From an uncultured Lentisphaeria bacterium (GTDB lineage: Bacteria > Verrucomicrobiota > Lentisphaeria > Victivallales > UBA1829), in contig CAJKAR010000015.1 in the NCBI GenBank assembly GCA_905197955.1, positions 28,164 through 92,163 of the forward strand: a stretch of 64,000 nt of DNA. The letters run 5' to 3'. Positions 41,181 through 50,253 of this stretch are shown here, piece by piece. Every line of letters begins with the position of its first letter. Within the stretch, counting starts at the first letter, position 1. The position numbers were made by a program, and so were the translations under genes. A model generated the notes under the pieces. It did no database searches. It had not been told where the DNA came from and was given only the letters and a program-made list of their open reading frames with translations.

Positions 41181-44100
41181 GTTCTCGCTTTCCTTCCGGA
41201 ACAATGTTTCTTGCGGGAATCCTCTCCGTATTCTCCGTCTGCGCCGGAGAACTTGTTCTGCCCGCTCCGGATCAATGGGAGATCCGGACTCAGTCCGGCG
41301 ACCGGGTCCGCCTGGAACAGAAAAACGGAATTTTCTCCATAGCCTACGATCTGAACATCCGGCAAAGCGTTCTCTGCGGACATGTGGATCAGAAGCAGGC
41401 GGCAGCGGATCTCCTGCTCAAAACGCCGATTCCACTCTCCGAAGATGCCTTCCGGATCCGGTTTGAAGCCTCCGGAGTCGTCATCAACACTCTGCGCAAC
41501 AAGGAGAATGTCACGCTCTGCCCCCTGCTTCGGGATGCAACCGGAGAACTTCTCTGGTATTTCCCGCTCGAAGGCGACCACCTCAAAGCCGGAACCAAAA
41601 ACTGGAGTCTCTTTGAAACCAACCACTTCTTTGCCGGAGAAGCCGGAGGGAAAACGTTCGGAATCGGCGAATCGCTGGGAGGAAACGGAAATGGACTTCC
41701 TGACGGAAAAATCGAATTCCTCGGCTTCAAACTTCTCGTCAACAAAAGCGAATTCGGGAAGAAATCCGGGATCGTGCATCTGGGAAAATCGGATGCTGTC
41801 GGAGCCATCAACACTCCGGAACCGCTCTTCGCCTATGCGGATGCCTTCTGCACCGCTCCGGGAACCTACAAACTGACGGCGGAAATCCGAAACCAGTTTC
41901 AGGGGAACGTCATCCGGACCGTCCGGGAAACCATCCATTACGATCCGCAGGATCCGGCCAGCCGGCGGAAAAAGTTGATTCTTCCGCTCGGCCCGCCGGG
42001 AAATTACTGGATCCGCTATCAGCTTGCCGCCCCCGATGGGAAAATCGCGGCGGACGGCAATCTGCGCTATGAAACAAATCACGACCTTTCCGGTCCCCTG
42101 CCCCCGCCCGATTCGCCGGAAACAGCTCCCGCACTCGGATTCACCCGGATCTTCGCAGGAGACAAAGGAGTCTTCGAACGTTCGGAACCGTTCCGCGCCG
42201 TCATCCGCGTGTTTCCGGGAAAACACCGCAATCTGACACTCGCCTGGGAACAGCTCCAATATGCGTTCGACACCGTTGTCAAACAGCAGAAAACCGATCT
42301 GCACTTCCAGAAGGGACTCTTTAAAGACGTGGAAATCCCGCTGATCCGCGAACCCGGACGGGACGCCTATCGCCTCCGCTTCGCTCTTGCCACGCCAAAC
42401 GGAACAAAAATCGACACAGGCACCTGGCTGATCGGCATCAAGAGCGATCTTTCGCAGGAGCATCCGCGCATCGGACGGAAACGGACGCGGGAAGAGATCA
42501 AATCCGGCAACTACACACGAACCACCTATCTGCCTCCGGAACGCTTCGCCCGCCGTGCCCCGCTCAAAAACGAACAGGAGCTGCGGAAAGATTTCCGGAC
42601 CTATCTTGATGAGGCCAAACGGCTCGGTCCGAATGTCTGCGTCATGCACCGGCTCGTGGACTTTGAAGTGCTGCCGGGCGTCTACGACTTCTCCAAGCTC
42701 GATATTCAAATGGACGAGGCCGCGGATGCCGGATGCCAAGTCACAGTCCGCTTCGACTTCATCGGCATCCGCTGGGTTCCCTACCACAGACAGCGCAACT
42801 ACAACGGGGCTCAGATCGTTCACACGCCCTACGATGCATTTTCCGTCACCGATCCGGATGTTGTCCGGCTCTGGAACGAAGCCTGGCGAAGACTCTATTT
42901 CCGCTACAAAAACCATGCGGCATTTCAAGGCTATTATCTGATGGAACCCGGCGGCGAATGGACCGTCATGGACAAACCTTGGAACGGAACCATTTCCGGA
43001 TACAGCACTCCGGATACGGAAGCCTTCCGCACATGGCTGAAAGAACAATTCCAGAACATCGACACACTCAATAAACGCTGGGGAAGCGCCTATCGCAGCT
43101 TTCAGGAGATCCATCCGCCGCAGCCCGACCTGAAACGCGGAACGTTACCGGATCTGCGGCTCGAATGGCTGGATTTCTCCCGTTTCAAAGCCTATCTGAA
43201 CAAACATGTCTGGATTCCGCGCATGGTGAAGGCGATCCGCAAATACGATCAGCAGCATCTCATCATCGCCTACACGATCCTCACCGATGATGTGGAGTTC
43301 GTCAAACCGATCTACGGAGAACTCGATTACCTGCACAACGGCGGCAATCAGGGCAATCTCCGGAAAGGAAAACTGCTCGACGCCTGGTTCCGGGGACGAA
43401 TCGGATGGATCTCCGAACCGCATTATCCCCATCACTGGGCGTTCGATCACGATGGATGGACAGTTGACAACGCCGTCTGGCAGGCGCTGAATCATGCCGG
43501 CGGAGGAGGAGGCAATCTGCACATCTACTTCTTCCCGAATCCACTGCATCTTGCCGGACACTACGGTGGGCTTCACGCCTACGACCGGCTGGAGCAGTTC
43601 CGAGGCATCCTGCACGAAATGAACGACTTCCGTCCGGTCGGACAACCCGTTGAAACAGCACGGATCTCCGACAGCGACACGCTTTTCACCAAGCACCGCA
43701 CCTCCTTCGAAGGACGCATCGGCGACCTCGAACGCTACTTCGACCTCGCCGACCGCGACAACGTCCCGACGGAACCTTTCAACGACTCCCGCGCCGCTCA
43801 GTACAAACTTCTCCTTACCAATCCGCTGGCGGAAGTCCTCAGCCGGGAAAATGCGGAACGCATCATCCATACTGTCCAGCGCGGGGCACGCATCATCATG
43901 ACCGCAAACACCGGGAAATACGTTCCGGAACTCTCCCGCGCCCCCTTCCCGCTGCTCAAACGTTTCGGAATCACTCCGCCCTCCGGCTCCTACCGAATGG
44001 ACCGGCCGGGAGTTGCCGCAGAGGCGATTCAGGATCATCCGCTCTTCCAAAAGGGAGAGAAAATCGGCTTCTTCTCGCTTGCGGACTATCGAAACGACTT

Positions 44101-44683
44101 GAAAGACAGTCGCGTAAAAGCCAATTTCTTCTCCTATCCCTATCGCTGGATTCCCGAAACGGACTACTTCGGATACTATCCGGAAAACCGAAACAGCACG
44201 GGAACTGTCCTCGCCCGTTTCCCGGAAGGAGCTCCGGCGATCAGTCTGCACAAATTCGGAAAAGGCGAAATCCTGCTCTTCTGGGGAACGCCGGATTATC
44301 GCACAGGAAAACTCGCCGGATTTCTCCGCCGCGCTCTGAAGTGGGCGGGGGGAGCGGATGTGCCGCCCGTCGATGGTCTGGCTGCTCTGGAGGGAACTTC
44401 CCCGAAGCTGAAACGCTTCTATGCCGCGCTCTATACGGAAAAGCCGGGATCCTATCGGCATCTCTTCCGGAACATCCCCGGCGGAGGATTCTGGTATCTG
44501 GATGAAATGATCAGCGGAAGAAAACTCGGAGTCTATTCCGATCAGGAATTGAAATCCAAAGGGCTGCAGCTGGATTTCCTGCATGGCGGCTCGCCGCTCC
44601 AACTGATCCGCATGATCCCGGTTTCCTCGGCAGAAGGCATGAACTGGATGGGAAAATATCGGGTTCCCGACACCCTGAAATAA
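41177..44683 (+). CDS. Secreted GH42-like (beta-galactosidase-type) glycoside hydrolase
   Basis: A 1168-residue protein with signal peptide (FLAGILSVFSVCAGEL). A 450-residue beta-rich N-terminal part is followed by a TIM barrel. EAKRLGPNVCVMHRLVDFEV and GVYDFSKLDIQMDEAADAGC correspond to early strands. YYLMEPGGEW has E590 as acid/base candidate. QNIDTLNKRWGSAYRSFQEI is typical of GH42. GWISEPHYPHHW has E747 as nucleophile candidate. A glutamine-amidotransferase-like domain (AQYKLLLTNPLAEVLSRENA, FPLLKRFGITPPSG) recalls the GH42 trimerisation domain. It is translationally coupled to the GH71-like gene and followed by a terminator. Specificity cannot be fixed from sequence. Confidence 0.82.
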   Translation: MSSRFPSGTMFLAGILSVFSVCAGELVLPAPDQWEIRTQSGDRVRLEQKNGIFSIAYDLNIRQSVLCGHVDQKQAAADLLLKTPIPLSEDAFRIRFEASGVVINTLRNKENVTLCPLLRDATGELLWYFPLEGDHLKAGTKNWSLFETNHFFAGEAGGKTFGIGESLGGNGNGLPDGKIEFLGFKLLVNKSEFGKKSGIVHLGKSDAVGAINTPEPLFAYADAFCTAPGTYKLTAEIRNQFQGNVIRTVRETIHYDPQDPASRRKKLILPLGPPGNYWIRYQLAAPDGKIAADGNLRYETNHDLSGPLPPPDSPETAPALGFTRIFAGDKGVFERSEPFRAVIRVFPGKHRNLTLAWEQLQYAFDTVVKQQKTDLHFQKGLFKDVEIPLIREPGRDAYRLRFALATPNGTKIDTGTWLIGIKSDLSQEHPRIGRKRTREEIKSGNYTRTTYLPPERFARRAPLKNEQELRKDFRTYLDEAKRLGPNVCVMHRLVDFEVLPGVYDFSKLDIQMDEAADAGCQVTVRFDFIGIRWVPYHRQRNYNGAQIVHTPYDAFSVTDPDVVRLWNEAWRRLYFRYKNHAAFQGYYLMEPGGEWTVMDKPWNGTISGYSTPDTEAFRTWLKEQFQNIDTLNKRWGSAYRSFQEIHPPQPDLKRGTLPDLRLEWLDFSRFKAYLNKHVWIPRMVKAIRKYDQQHLIIAYTILTDDVEFVKPIYGELDYLHNGGNQGNLRKGKLLDAWFRGRIGWISEPHYPHHWAFDHDGWTVDNAVWQALNHAGGGGGNLHIYFFPNPLHLAGHYGGLHAYDRLEQFRGILHEMNDFRPVGQPVETARISDSDTLFTKHRTSFEGRIGDLERYFDLADRDNVPTEPFNDSRAAQYKLLLTNPLAEVLSRENAERIIHTVQRGARIIMTANTGKYVPELSRAPFPLLKRFGITPPSGSYRMDRPGVAAEAIQDHPLFQKGEKIGFFSLADYRNDLKDSRVKANFFSYPYRWIPETDYFGYYPENRNSTGTVLARFPEGAPAISLHKFGKGEILLFWGTPDYRTGKLAGFLRRALKWAGGADVPPVDGLAALEGTSPKLKRFYAALYTEKPGSYRHLFRNIPGGGFWYLDEMISGRKLGVYSDQELKSKGLQLDFLHGGSPLQLIRMIPVSSAEGMNWMGKYRVPDTLK

Positions 44684-44694
44684 ACAAATCCAAA

Positions 44695-44724
44695 GCGCCG
44701 TCGCCGCATGGACGGCGCGCTTTT
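44695..44724 (+). terminator. Rho-independent terminator after the GH42-like gene
   Basis: An 8-bp perfect stem GCGCCGTC (44695-44702) / GACGGCGC (44711-44718), flanked by AAA and CTTTT, with an 8-base loop. It ends the 37089-44683 cassette. Confidence 0.75.
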
Positions 44725-44751
44725 CCGCTCCTTCCGAGTTCCCGCCGGAAC

Positions 44752-45801
44752 TCAGTTCAGGCAGACCGCAGGATAGAGATGTTTCCGGACGTTCTGAAAC
44801 GACTGCCGGGCAATCAGAGTGATCTGTTCGAGAATCTCTTCGGCGATCTTGTCGCTGGCATGGTTGATGTACGGAATGAACGGAGTCATGCGCAGGCACT
44901 CCTGCGTGCCGTCGATGGTGATGATCTTCGTTCCAGCGGGAACGCGGCCGGAACGGATGTGTCCGGCGAGAAGATCGGCAATGCGTTCATCGCTCATGAG
45001 AAAGATTCCGTCGAAGTCTTCGGCAATCGCCCAGTCGATTGTTTCGCGCATACCGTGTCCGTTCCCGCCGGGAACCCAGAGGATGGATTCAATTCCGCCA
45101 AGATAATGAGCGGAAAGGCTGTCGGCAAAGCCCTGCGCCCGGCGGGAAAAATCCTGATTGGTGCAGAACTCCCAGATGCCGAGCATCTTACGACAGCCGG
45201 AATCCATCAGATATTCCGCAGCCATGCGTCCTGCGGCGTAGTTGTCCAGAACGATCATGTTGCGGAAATTCTGGGTCTGCGTCTCCAGCAGACTGATGAC
45301 CGTCTTTCCGTTCTGACTGCGGAAAAGATGTTCCAGATTCTTCTCCCGGTCGGAGGACTGGCAGCCGGCATACAGAATCACATCCGCCCGCTCCACCTGA
45401 TCCGAAATACTTTTCGGATCAGTCCCGGGATTGGTCAGAAGCAGTCCGACATCGGCGCCGTGGCGGAGCAGAAGCGGATGGAGCATGTTCCAGAGACGCT
45501 CCATCGCCGGTAGCTGAAACGTATAGTGCCGTCCCACCGAAAGGAAAAGAATCCTTCCGGCACGCGCCAGATTCCGATATTCCTGCACATAGCGCCGGAA
45601 GCGCCCCTCGCGCACCAGCTCCTTCCGCTCCTCCATCTCCCGGATCACCTTGTGGAGCGTCCGTCGGGAGACATGCAGATGTTCCGCCAGCGGCTCCTCT
45701 CCCGGCAGCCGGTCCTGATTGGAAATCATCATTCCGCGGATGTAATCGCGCAGCAGTTCGCGAGTCTGCGCGCAGGTTGTGTAGCTTCGCTTGTCCATCA
45801 T
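44752..45801 (-). CDS. GntR-family regulator with LacI-type sugar-binding domain
   Basis: About 349 residues from the ATG at 45801 (or 45798). The GntR helix-turn-helix is at the start (QTRELLRDYIRGMMISNQDR, LPGEEPLAEHLHVSRRTLHK). It is followed by a LacI/GalR-type sensor: FLSVGRHYTFQLPAMERLWN, MIVLDNYAAGRMAAEYLMDS, FDGIFLMSDERIADLLAGHI and AGTKIITIDG. An earlier ATG at 45828 lies inside the predicted promoter and is rejected. In this cassette the regulator is placed after the lyase gene (57-bp gap) instead of first, with its own promoter in that gap. It probably controls the prepilin and lyase genes upstream. Confidence 0.87.
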   Translation of the reverse strand: MMDKRSYTTCAQTRELLRDYIRGMMISNQDRLPGEEPLAEHLHVSRRTLHKVIREMEERKELVREGRFRRYVQEYRNLARAGRILFLSVGRHYTFQLPAMERLWNMLHPLLLRHGADVGLLLTNPGTDPKSISDQVERADVILYAGCQSSDREKNLEHLFRSQNGKTVISLLETQTQNFRNMIVLDNYAAGRMAAEYLMDSGCRKMLGIWEFCTNQDFSRRAQGFADSLSAHYLGGIESILWVPGGNGHGMRETIDWAIAEDFDGIFLMSDERIADLLAGHIRSGRVPAGTKIITIDGTQECLRMTPFIPYINHASDKIAEEILEQITLIARQSFQNVRKHLYPAVCLN

Positions 45802-45808
45802 AACAGGG

Positions 45809-45836
45809 AGTATACACCGTGTTCGCATTTTTTCAA
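45809..45836 (-). promoter_or_regulatory. Predicted promoter for the GntR regulator, close to its start codon
   Basis: On the minus strand TTGAAA (45831-45836), 16 bp, TATACT (45809-45814). The transcription start would fall at or next to the ATG at 45801/45798, which suggests a leaderless mRNA. No Shine-Dalgarno sequence is present. Confidence 0.45.
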
Positions 45837-45858
45837 CCGCAGCGGGAACCCCGCCGGA

Positions 45859-48663
45859 TTATTTCACCACGATGCCGCCTCCGCACTCCTTCCTCTGAAG
45901 ATCCTTCAGCGACAGCGGACGGCCTAGATAACTGTCCTCTATAAACATCAGTTCTTCGCAGCGGTCCACGGAAATCACGTTCTCCTTTTCCCCGAAACGG
46001 TTCACTCCGGTTCGTCCGGAAATGGTGTTTTTCCGGAAAACGGAGTCCGAAAGATTTTTGATAATCAGTCCTCCGGTATTGCTCCAGCGGTTGTTCTCGA
46101 AAAGAAGTGCGCGGATCGGTGCACACTGCGCAGGCGCCATGTTCTGGACAAAAGTAAAGGTGCGGAGTCCCGCCCAGGCATCCTCGACCGAGTTGCCGCG
46201 CACGGTGATGCAGTACGGCGCGGGCCCTTCATGAACGCCGAGCAGACACGAAACGGCAATTCCGACTCCCATGGGAATGTTCTCGAACCTGTTGTTTTCC
46301 ACCAGCGAACACGCGGACTGAATATTGATTCCGGCACGCGCATGGGCAAAATAGTTGCCGCTGGCAACGGAGCCGATCCCCCACTGACGGGCATCGTACA
46401 CCGCATCCCGGCGGTTTTCATACCGGATCAGCGAACGGGAGACCAGATCTTCCTGAACGGCGGAAAGCTTCTTCAATCCGCCTTTTTTCCGGCTGACAAT
46501 GGTATCCGGGAGAGCCTCTTTCAGAACGGCAAGAGTATCACCTTTCTTCTGAGAAAGACGTTCGATCTCTGCGATTGCCAGAGTCTGCCCGGTCTCTCCG
46601 GAAATAAAGGTCAGCGAATTGCCGGGCACGGAATGTCCGGGCATGGAAGGATAGAGCGCCGTGTTTCCCTCGGTATCAATGATGTTTTTGCCGCCGACAA
46701 ATACATTGAAGCAGTCGTCGCCCGGATTCTTCACGGAACAGCCGGAAAGGTAGGTTCCGTTGCCCGCAATCAGGAAATCCGCGTTGGAGGCAAGACAAAG
46801 ACCGGGAAGCGGATACAGTTTGCATTTCGTCCACGAATTCCAGAATCCGCCCCAGGTCTGGAACGCAGCCGCAGGAGAGTTGCGGATGTGAATATTCTCG
46901 GCTGTGCAGAGAATGCTGTCTCCCGTCGGGAAACAGGGGAACTCGCCTTCCCGGTTCGGAATCACGAACTTCAGACCCGGACGGACGAGCCGGACCGAAT
47001 ACCGCTTGTCCATGTAAATCCGATACTTCCCGTTTCCGAGAGAATCGGCCTTTTTCTCGTTGTAAACCAGGAACTGCGTGCGCACCAGTTTTCCATCGGG
47101 CGTATACGCCGTACAGCACTGGAAGCGCGGATTGTTTTTGTAAACCGGATCATCCGGAGTCAGAGTACCGGGATCATGCTGAATCGTAATCGTGTTCGCG
47201 GGAACATCCACGGAAAGAACGGTTCCCTGACAGAACGGAGTCTTCCGGTATTGCAACATCAGATTGCGGACCGTCACATTCCGGCAGGCATCCATATACA
47301 GTCCCGCAGCACGCGGACGGCCGAAAAGCAGTTTAGTCGTCTCAGGACTCTCTCCTTCGATCAGCGCATTTTCCAGCCGGGGCAGACGCACATGACACCC
47401 GCCTTTCGATGCCGGCTTCCCTTCCGCAGGAACAAAACTGTTGAAGAAATAAACTCCCGCAGGAATCCGCAGAACCGCCGGAGATCCATTGAGCTTTTTC
47501 ACCGCGTCCAGAGCCCGGACAAATGCGGCGCTGTCATCGGAGACCCCATCGCCCTTTGCCCCGAACTCTTTCACATTGAACACCTTCGGGTTGTTCCCCG
47601 GATTTTTCCCTTCCGGAAACCACGGGAATTTGCCGATGCATTCCGCTTCCAGCTTGAAGTAATCGACAAAACGTTTCATATCCTGAATTCCGTTTGCCGC
47701 GTACAGAAGACCGGTCAAATCCCCCGTCTGGAGATTCCGGCGGATAAAGCGTTCCAGACTCTCGACAATCTCCATCCGTTTCCCGATCCGCTCCTTCTGA
47801 AAACAGTTCCGTCCTTCCAGACGGCGCTCCACCACTCCGCGATACCCATTGATCTCCGTTCTGTATTTTTCGAGCTGAACGGGAATCTCCTTCCGCAGTT
47901 CCTGCTTCCGCTTCTCCGAAACAGCGTCGTCCACGAACGGCGGCAGCAGGACAAACGGTCCGCCGGCAGTCTTCTTCGCCGTCAGCACCGCATTCTTGTC
48001 CATGTCGTAACGGGCGGACTCCTCTTGAAAGCGCTTCCGAATCTCTCCAAGTTCAAGTGCGGAATCGAAAAATTTGATCTCGTTCGCCAGTCCGTTGTAC
48101 CAGAACGGACGGTTCGCTTTGGGATCCGCGCATCCGACAGTAAAAGGTCCGACGGACGGCGCAGGAAGATCGCCGATGACACTCTGATGGTGAATCTGCC
48201 CGTTGACATAGATCCGGGCACGGCGCTTCTCTCCCAGACAGACAAACGTCACATGATACCAACGATCGGATGGCAGAGCCTGGGTTCGGATCACCTCTTT
48301 TTTCCCGTTTGCCAGCAGAAACTCCACCTCAAAACGCTTTGCAGGCGTGTAAGAAAGACGAATCCTTCCGCCGTTCTCGCCGATCAGACAAAATTTCCCG
48401 ATCCGATCCGGAATCCCGTCCGGCTTGAACCATGCCGAAAGAGAAAAATCCGTCCCCAGCTGCTTGGGCAGCGTCACCGTGAAATACCGGTCCACTGCAC
48501 AGCTGAACGAGAAGACCTTGCCGGAACGCTCCGCCTTCCGCTCAATCCGCGAATCCCCCGAACGTTCCGCATTGATATTCAATACCGGATCCGCCGCCGA
48601 CACTCCAAATGCCGCCAGCAGCAAACCGATCCCGAACACTCGTTTTCGATACCCCTGAATCAT
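45859..48663 (-). CDS. Secreted LamG plus pectate-lyase-like (right-handed beta-helix) protein
   Basis: A 934-residue protein with signal peptide (FGIGLLLAAFGVSAAD). Residues about 45-215 are a LamG/concanavalin domain (FSLSAWFKPDGIPDRIGKFC, RWYHVTFVC, ARIYVNGQIHHQSVIGDL, NGLANEIKFFDSALELGEI). A helical linker (residues 240-350) precedes a parallel beta-helix starting with VFNVKEFGAKGDGVSDDSAA near 365, the hallmark of Pectate_lyase_3/GH28-type proteins. Later turns include VRNLMLQYRK, GTYLSGCSVKNPGDDCFNVF, LVENNRFENIPMGVGIAV and LLFENNRWSN. It may be a polygalacturonase, lyase or other beta-helix glycosidase; the catalytic residues are not certain. AGGAGAAAAGG precedes the ATG. Confidence 0.82.
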   Translation of the reverse strand: MIQGYRKRVFGIGLLLAAFGVSAADPVLNINAERSGDSRIERKAERSGKVFSFSCAVDRYFTVTLPKQLGTDFSLSAWFKPDGIPDRIGKFCLIGENGGRIRLSYTPAKRFEVEFLLANGKKEVIRTQALPSDRWYHVTFVCLGEKRRARIYVNGQIHHQSVIGDLPAPSVGPFTVGCADPKANRPFWYNGLANEIKFFDSALELGEIRKRFQEESARYDMDKNAVLTAKKTAGGPFVLLPPFVDDAVSEKRKQELRKEIPVQLEKYRTEINGYRGVVERRLEGRNCFQKERIGKRMEIVESLERFIRRNLQTGDLTGLLYAANGIQDMKRFVDYFKLEAECIGKFPWFPEGKNPGNNPKVFNVKEFGAKGDGVSDDSAAFVRALDAVKKLNGSPAVLRIPAGVYFFNSFVPAEGKPASKGGCHVRLPRLENALIEGESPETTKLLFGRPRAAGLYMDACRNVTVRNLMLQYRKTPFCQGTVLSVDVPANTITIQHDPGTLTPDDPVYKNNPRFQCCTAYTPDGKLVRTQFLVYNEKKADSLGNGKYRIYMDKRYSVRLVRPGLKFVIPNREGEFPCFPTGDSILCTAENIHIRNSPAAAFQTWGGFWNSWTKCKLYPLPGLCLASNADFLIAGNGTYLSGCSVKNPGDDCFNVFVGGKNIIDTEGNTALYPSMPGHSVPGNSLTFISGETGQTLAIAEIERLSQKKGDTLAVLKEALPDTIVSRKKGGLKKLSAVQEDLVSRSLIRYENRRDAVYDARQWGIGSVASGNYFAHARAGINIQSACSLVENNRFENIPMGVGIAVSCLLGVHEGPAPYCITVRGNSVEDAWAGLRTFTFVQNMAPAQCAPIRALLFENNRWSNTGGLIIKNLSDSVFRKNTISGRTGVNRFGEKENVISVDRCEELMFIEDSYLGRPLSLKDLQRKECGGGIVVK

Positions 48664-48801
48664 GTTTTCAATCCTTTTCTCCTGTTGATTGATCTATTTT
48701 TCACCTGGATCCTCCATCTGCCGGAACCAACTGCGCAAATTGATTCCGCAAACAGAAATTCCATTTACGCGAACGCATTCCGCATCGCGATACCTTTCCC
48801 T

Positions 48802-49707
48802 TTAATGAGAGGATACATACTCCGATGCCTCTCCGTAAGCCACCATGCTGAATCCCGGATGCATCCATACGCCGACCCGGTCATACGAAAGCGCACTCCC
48901 GTCGGAAAGCAGAGCATTGCCGCGCCGGGTATGATGAAGCCCGAACGTGGAATCCGTATTGGAAAGAGTCGGCTGCGGAGAACCCCATGACCACTGCGAC
49001 TGCTGCCCCACCGCCCAGGAATCAAACAGAAGCACCAGCGTATCGCAGTCGCGATTCATGGTCGTGATGCTTTTCTTGATCGCTTCCAGACTCTCTCTCG
49101 GCGACCGGAGACGGAAAATCAAATCGTATTCCCCTTCCGCCACATTGAACGTCCCCCGTGCAACCCGGCTCAAATAGTTATAGCCATATGAAACTTTCGC
49201 GGTGTCCTTGGAGGAGACATCGTATTTCCCCGGTTTCACCGCCGGACAAAGCGCACAATTCGGGGTCAAATATTTAGCTCCGCTGTCAGGACGGTTCGCA
49301 AGGCGTTCATCCGGAACATTTGCAAAAAAGGATACCCATCCCGTTCCAGCTTCCCGGAATGTAATATAGTCGTTGTTGTCCGCGGCATAGGAATGAATCG
49401 CCAATCCGCACTGCTTCAGATTCGATAGACACGCGATCCCGCGCGCCTTGTCTCTTGCCGAATTCAAGGCTGGCAGAAGAAGAGCCGCAAGAATCGCAAT
49501 AATCGCAATGGTAATCAGCAATTCAAGCAGAGTAAATGCCTTCGGAACTCGTGCGGCAAAAGCGGATTCGCCGCTTCGAATCTCCCGACGGGAGCACTTC
49601 ACCTTCTCAGACAGCTGGTTTCCATCGAAAACACCGTTTTCTCCGCATAAACAGAACCATCTTCCCGTCAAAACGATCCGATGATTCCAGAAAGATTTCC
49701 ATTCCAT
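48802..49707 (-). CDS. Prepilin-like (pseudopilin-type) protein with H-X9-DG motif and long leader
   Basis: About 301 residues. The processing and methylation segment (AFTLLELLITIAIIAIL then AALLLPALNSAR) begins only at about residue 57, an unusually long basic leader. The start at 49707 has GGAGAAG eight bases upstream; in-frame ATGs at 49722 and 49746 would make the leader longer. The C-terminal part has an exact H-X9-DG motif (H, TRRGNALLS, DG). It is followed after 138 bp by the LamG-beta-helix gene and preceded by a good promoter. Role as for the other cassette prepilins: a membrane or surface pilin-like partner of the secreted enzyme (inference). Confidence 0.85.
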   Translation of the reverse strand: MEWKSFWNHRIVLTGRWFCLCGENGVFDGNQLSEKVKCSRREIRSGESAFAARVPKAFTLLELLITIAIIAILAALLLPALNSARDKARGIACLSNLKQCGLAIHSYAADNNDYITFREAGTGWVSFFANVPDERLANRPDSGAKYLTPNCALCPAVKPGKYDVSSKDTAKVSYGYNYLSRVARGTFNVAEGEYDLIFRLRSPRESLEAIKKSITTMNRDCDTLVLLFDSWAVGQQSQWSWGSPQPTLSNTDSTFGLHHTRRGNALLSDGSALSYDRVGVWMHPGFSMVAYGEASEYVSSH

Positions 49708-49800
49708 GAATTCTTCTCCCATGTTAAACGTCAAAGGCTCTCCCATTTGAGCCGTTTCCTTTTTGCAGTTGCATCCGATTTCATGAACTTTCTACAGAAT

Positions 49801-49828
49801 ATTATATTCAAAATCCAGAAATTGACAA
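49801..49828 (-). promoter_or_regulatory. Predicted sigma-70-type promoter of the prepilin-lyase cassette
   Basis: On the minus strand TTGTCA (49823-49828), 16 bp, perfect TATAAT (49801-49806). The start of transcription is about 90 bp before the chosen ATG at 49707. Confidence 0.6.
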
Positions 49829-50137
49829 GGTTTCTACCACGGAAGGACTCTTTTTTTGTTTCTGTTTTTTTCTTTTTCCGTGCATTTCTTTCCTTAAAAA
49901 CAGTATTTGTACATTTTATCCATCTACTCCTGCGAAAAAGAAAAAAGAGTACAGATTCCACAAGAAAAAACGGTATTCTGAAATCCGCAATCTTGAAGAG
50001 ATCTCTTCTCCATGCGTCACATTTCCGGAACCTTGTCAAAAAAAATATAAAAATACACAATCTAAATAAAAAATCGAAAAAATGCACATATTTCCATTTT
50101 TTTTCATCATTCTTCCATCGGCTGAATCTCCGGACTC

Positions 50138-50165
50138 TTGCGATTTTCCGGAAAAATTCTATGAT
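50138..50165 (+). promoter_or_regulatory. Candidate promoter of the GH78-like gene with palindromic spacer
   Basis: TTGCGA (50138-50143), 16 bp, TATGAT (50160-50165). The spacer begins with the perfect palindrome TTTTCCGGAAAA (50144-50155), identical to the one at 31850-31861. An alternative promoter (TTGTCA at 50033, 17 bp, CACAAT) is also possible. Confidence 0.4.
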
Positions 50166-50253
50166 ATAAACAATGGATGCCTGAAATGGAATTCCGAATG
50201 CGGCATCCTGTCCAAAAAAGGACTCCGGAAAGACCCCCGGAAGAGATCTGCAA

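Larger units (their letters stand above)
49747..50253. other. 507-bp AT-rich divergent control region without a gene
   Basis: It separates the minus-strand prepilin cassette from the plus-strand GH78-like gene. Long open frames on both strands here are Lys/Phe-rich products of the AT bias and resemble nothing. The region contains promoters in both directions and the 12-bp palindrome at 50144-50155. Confidence 0.7.

Noticed and set aside
41138..44899. Two long minus-strand open frames (658 and 584 codons)
   Set aside because: Antisense to the GH42-like gene; no motif, no ribosome site and an unusual composition.
46231..48990. Plus-strand open frame of 919 codons
   Set aside because: Antisense to the LamG-beta-helix gene, which has a signal peptide, domain motifs and a ribosome site; the antisense product is Arg/His-rich and featureless.
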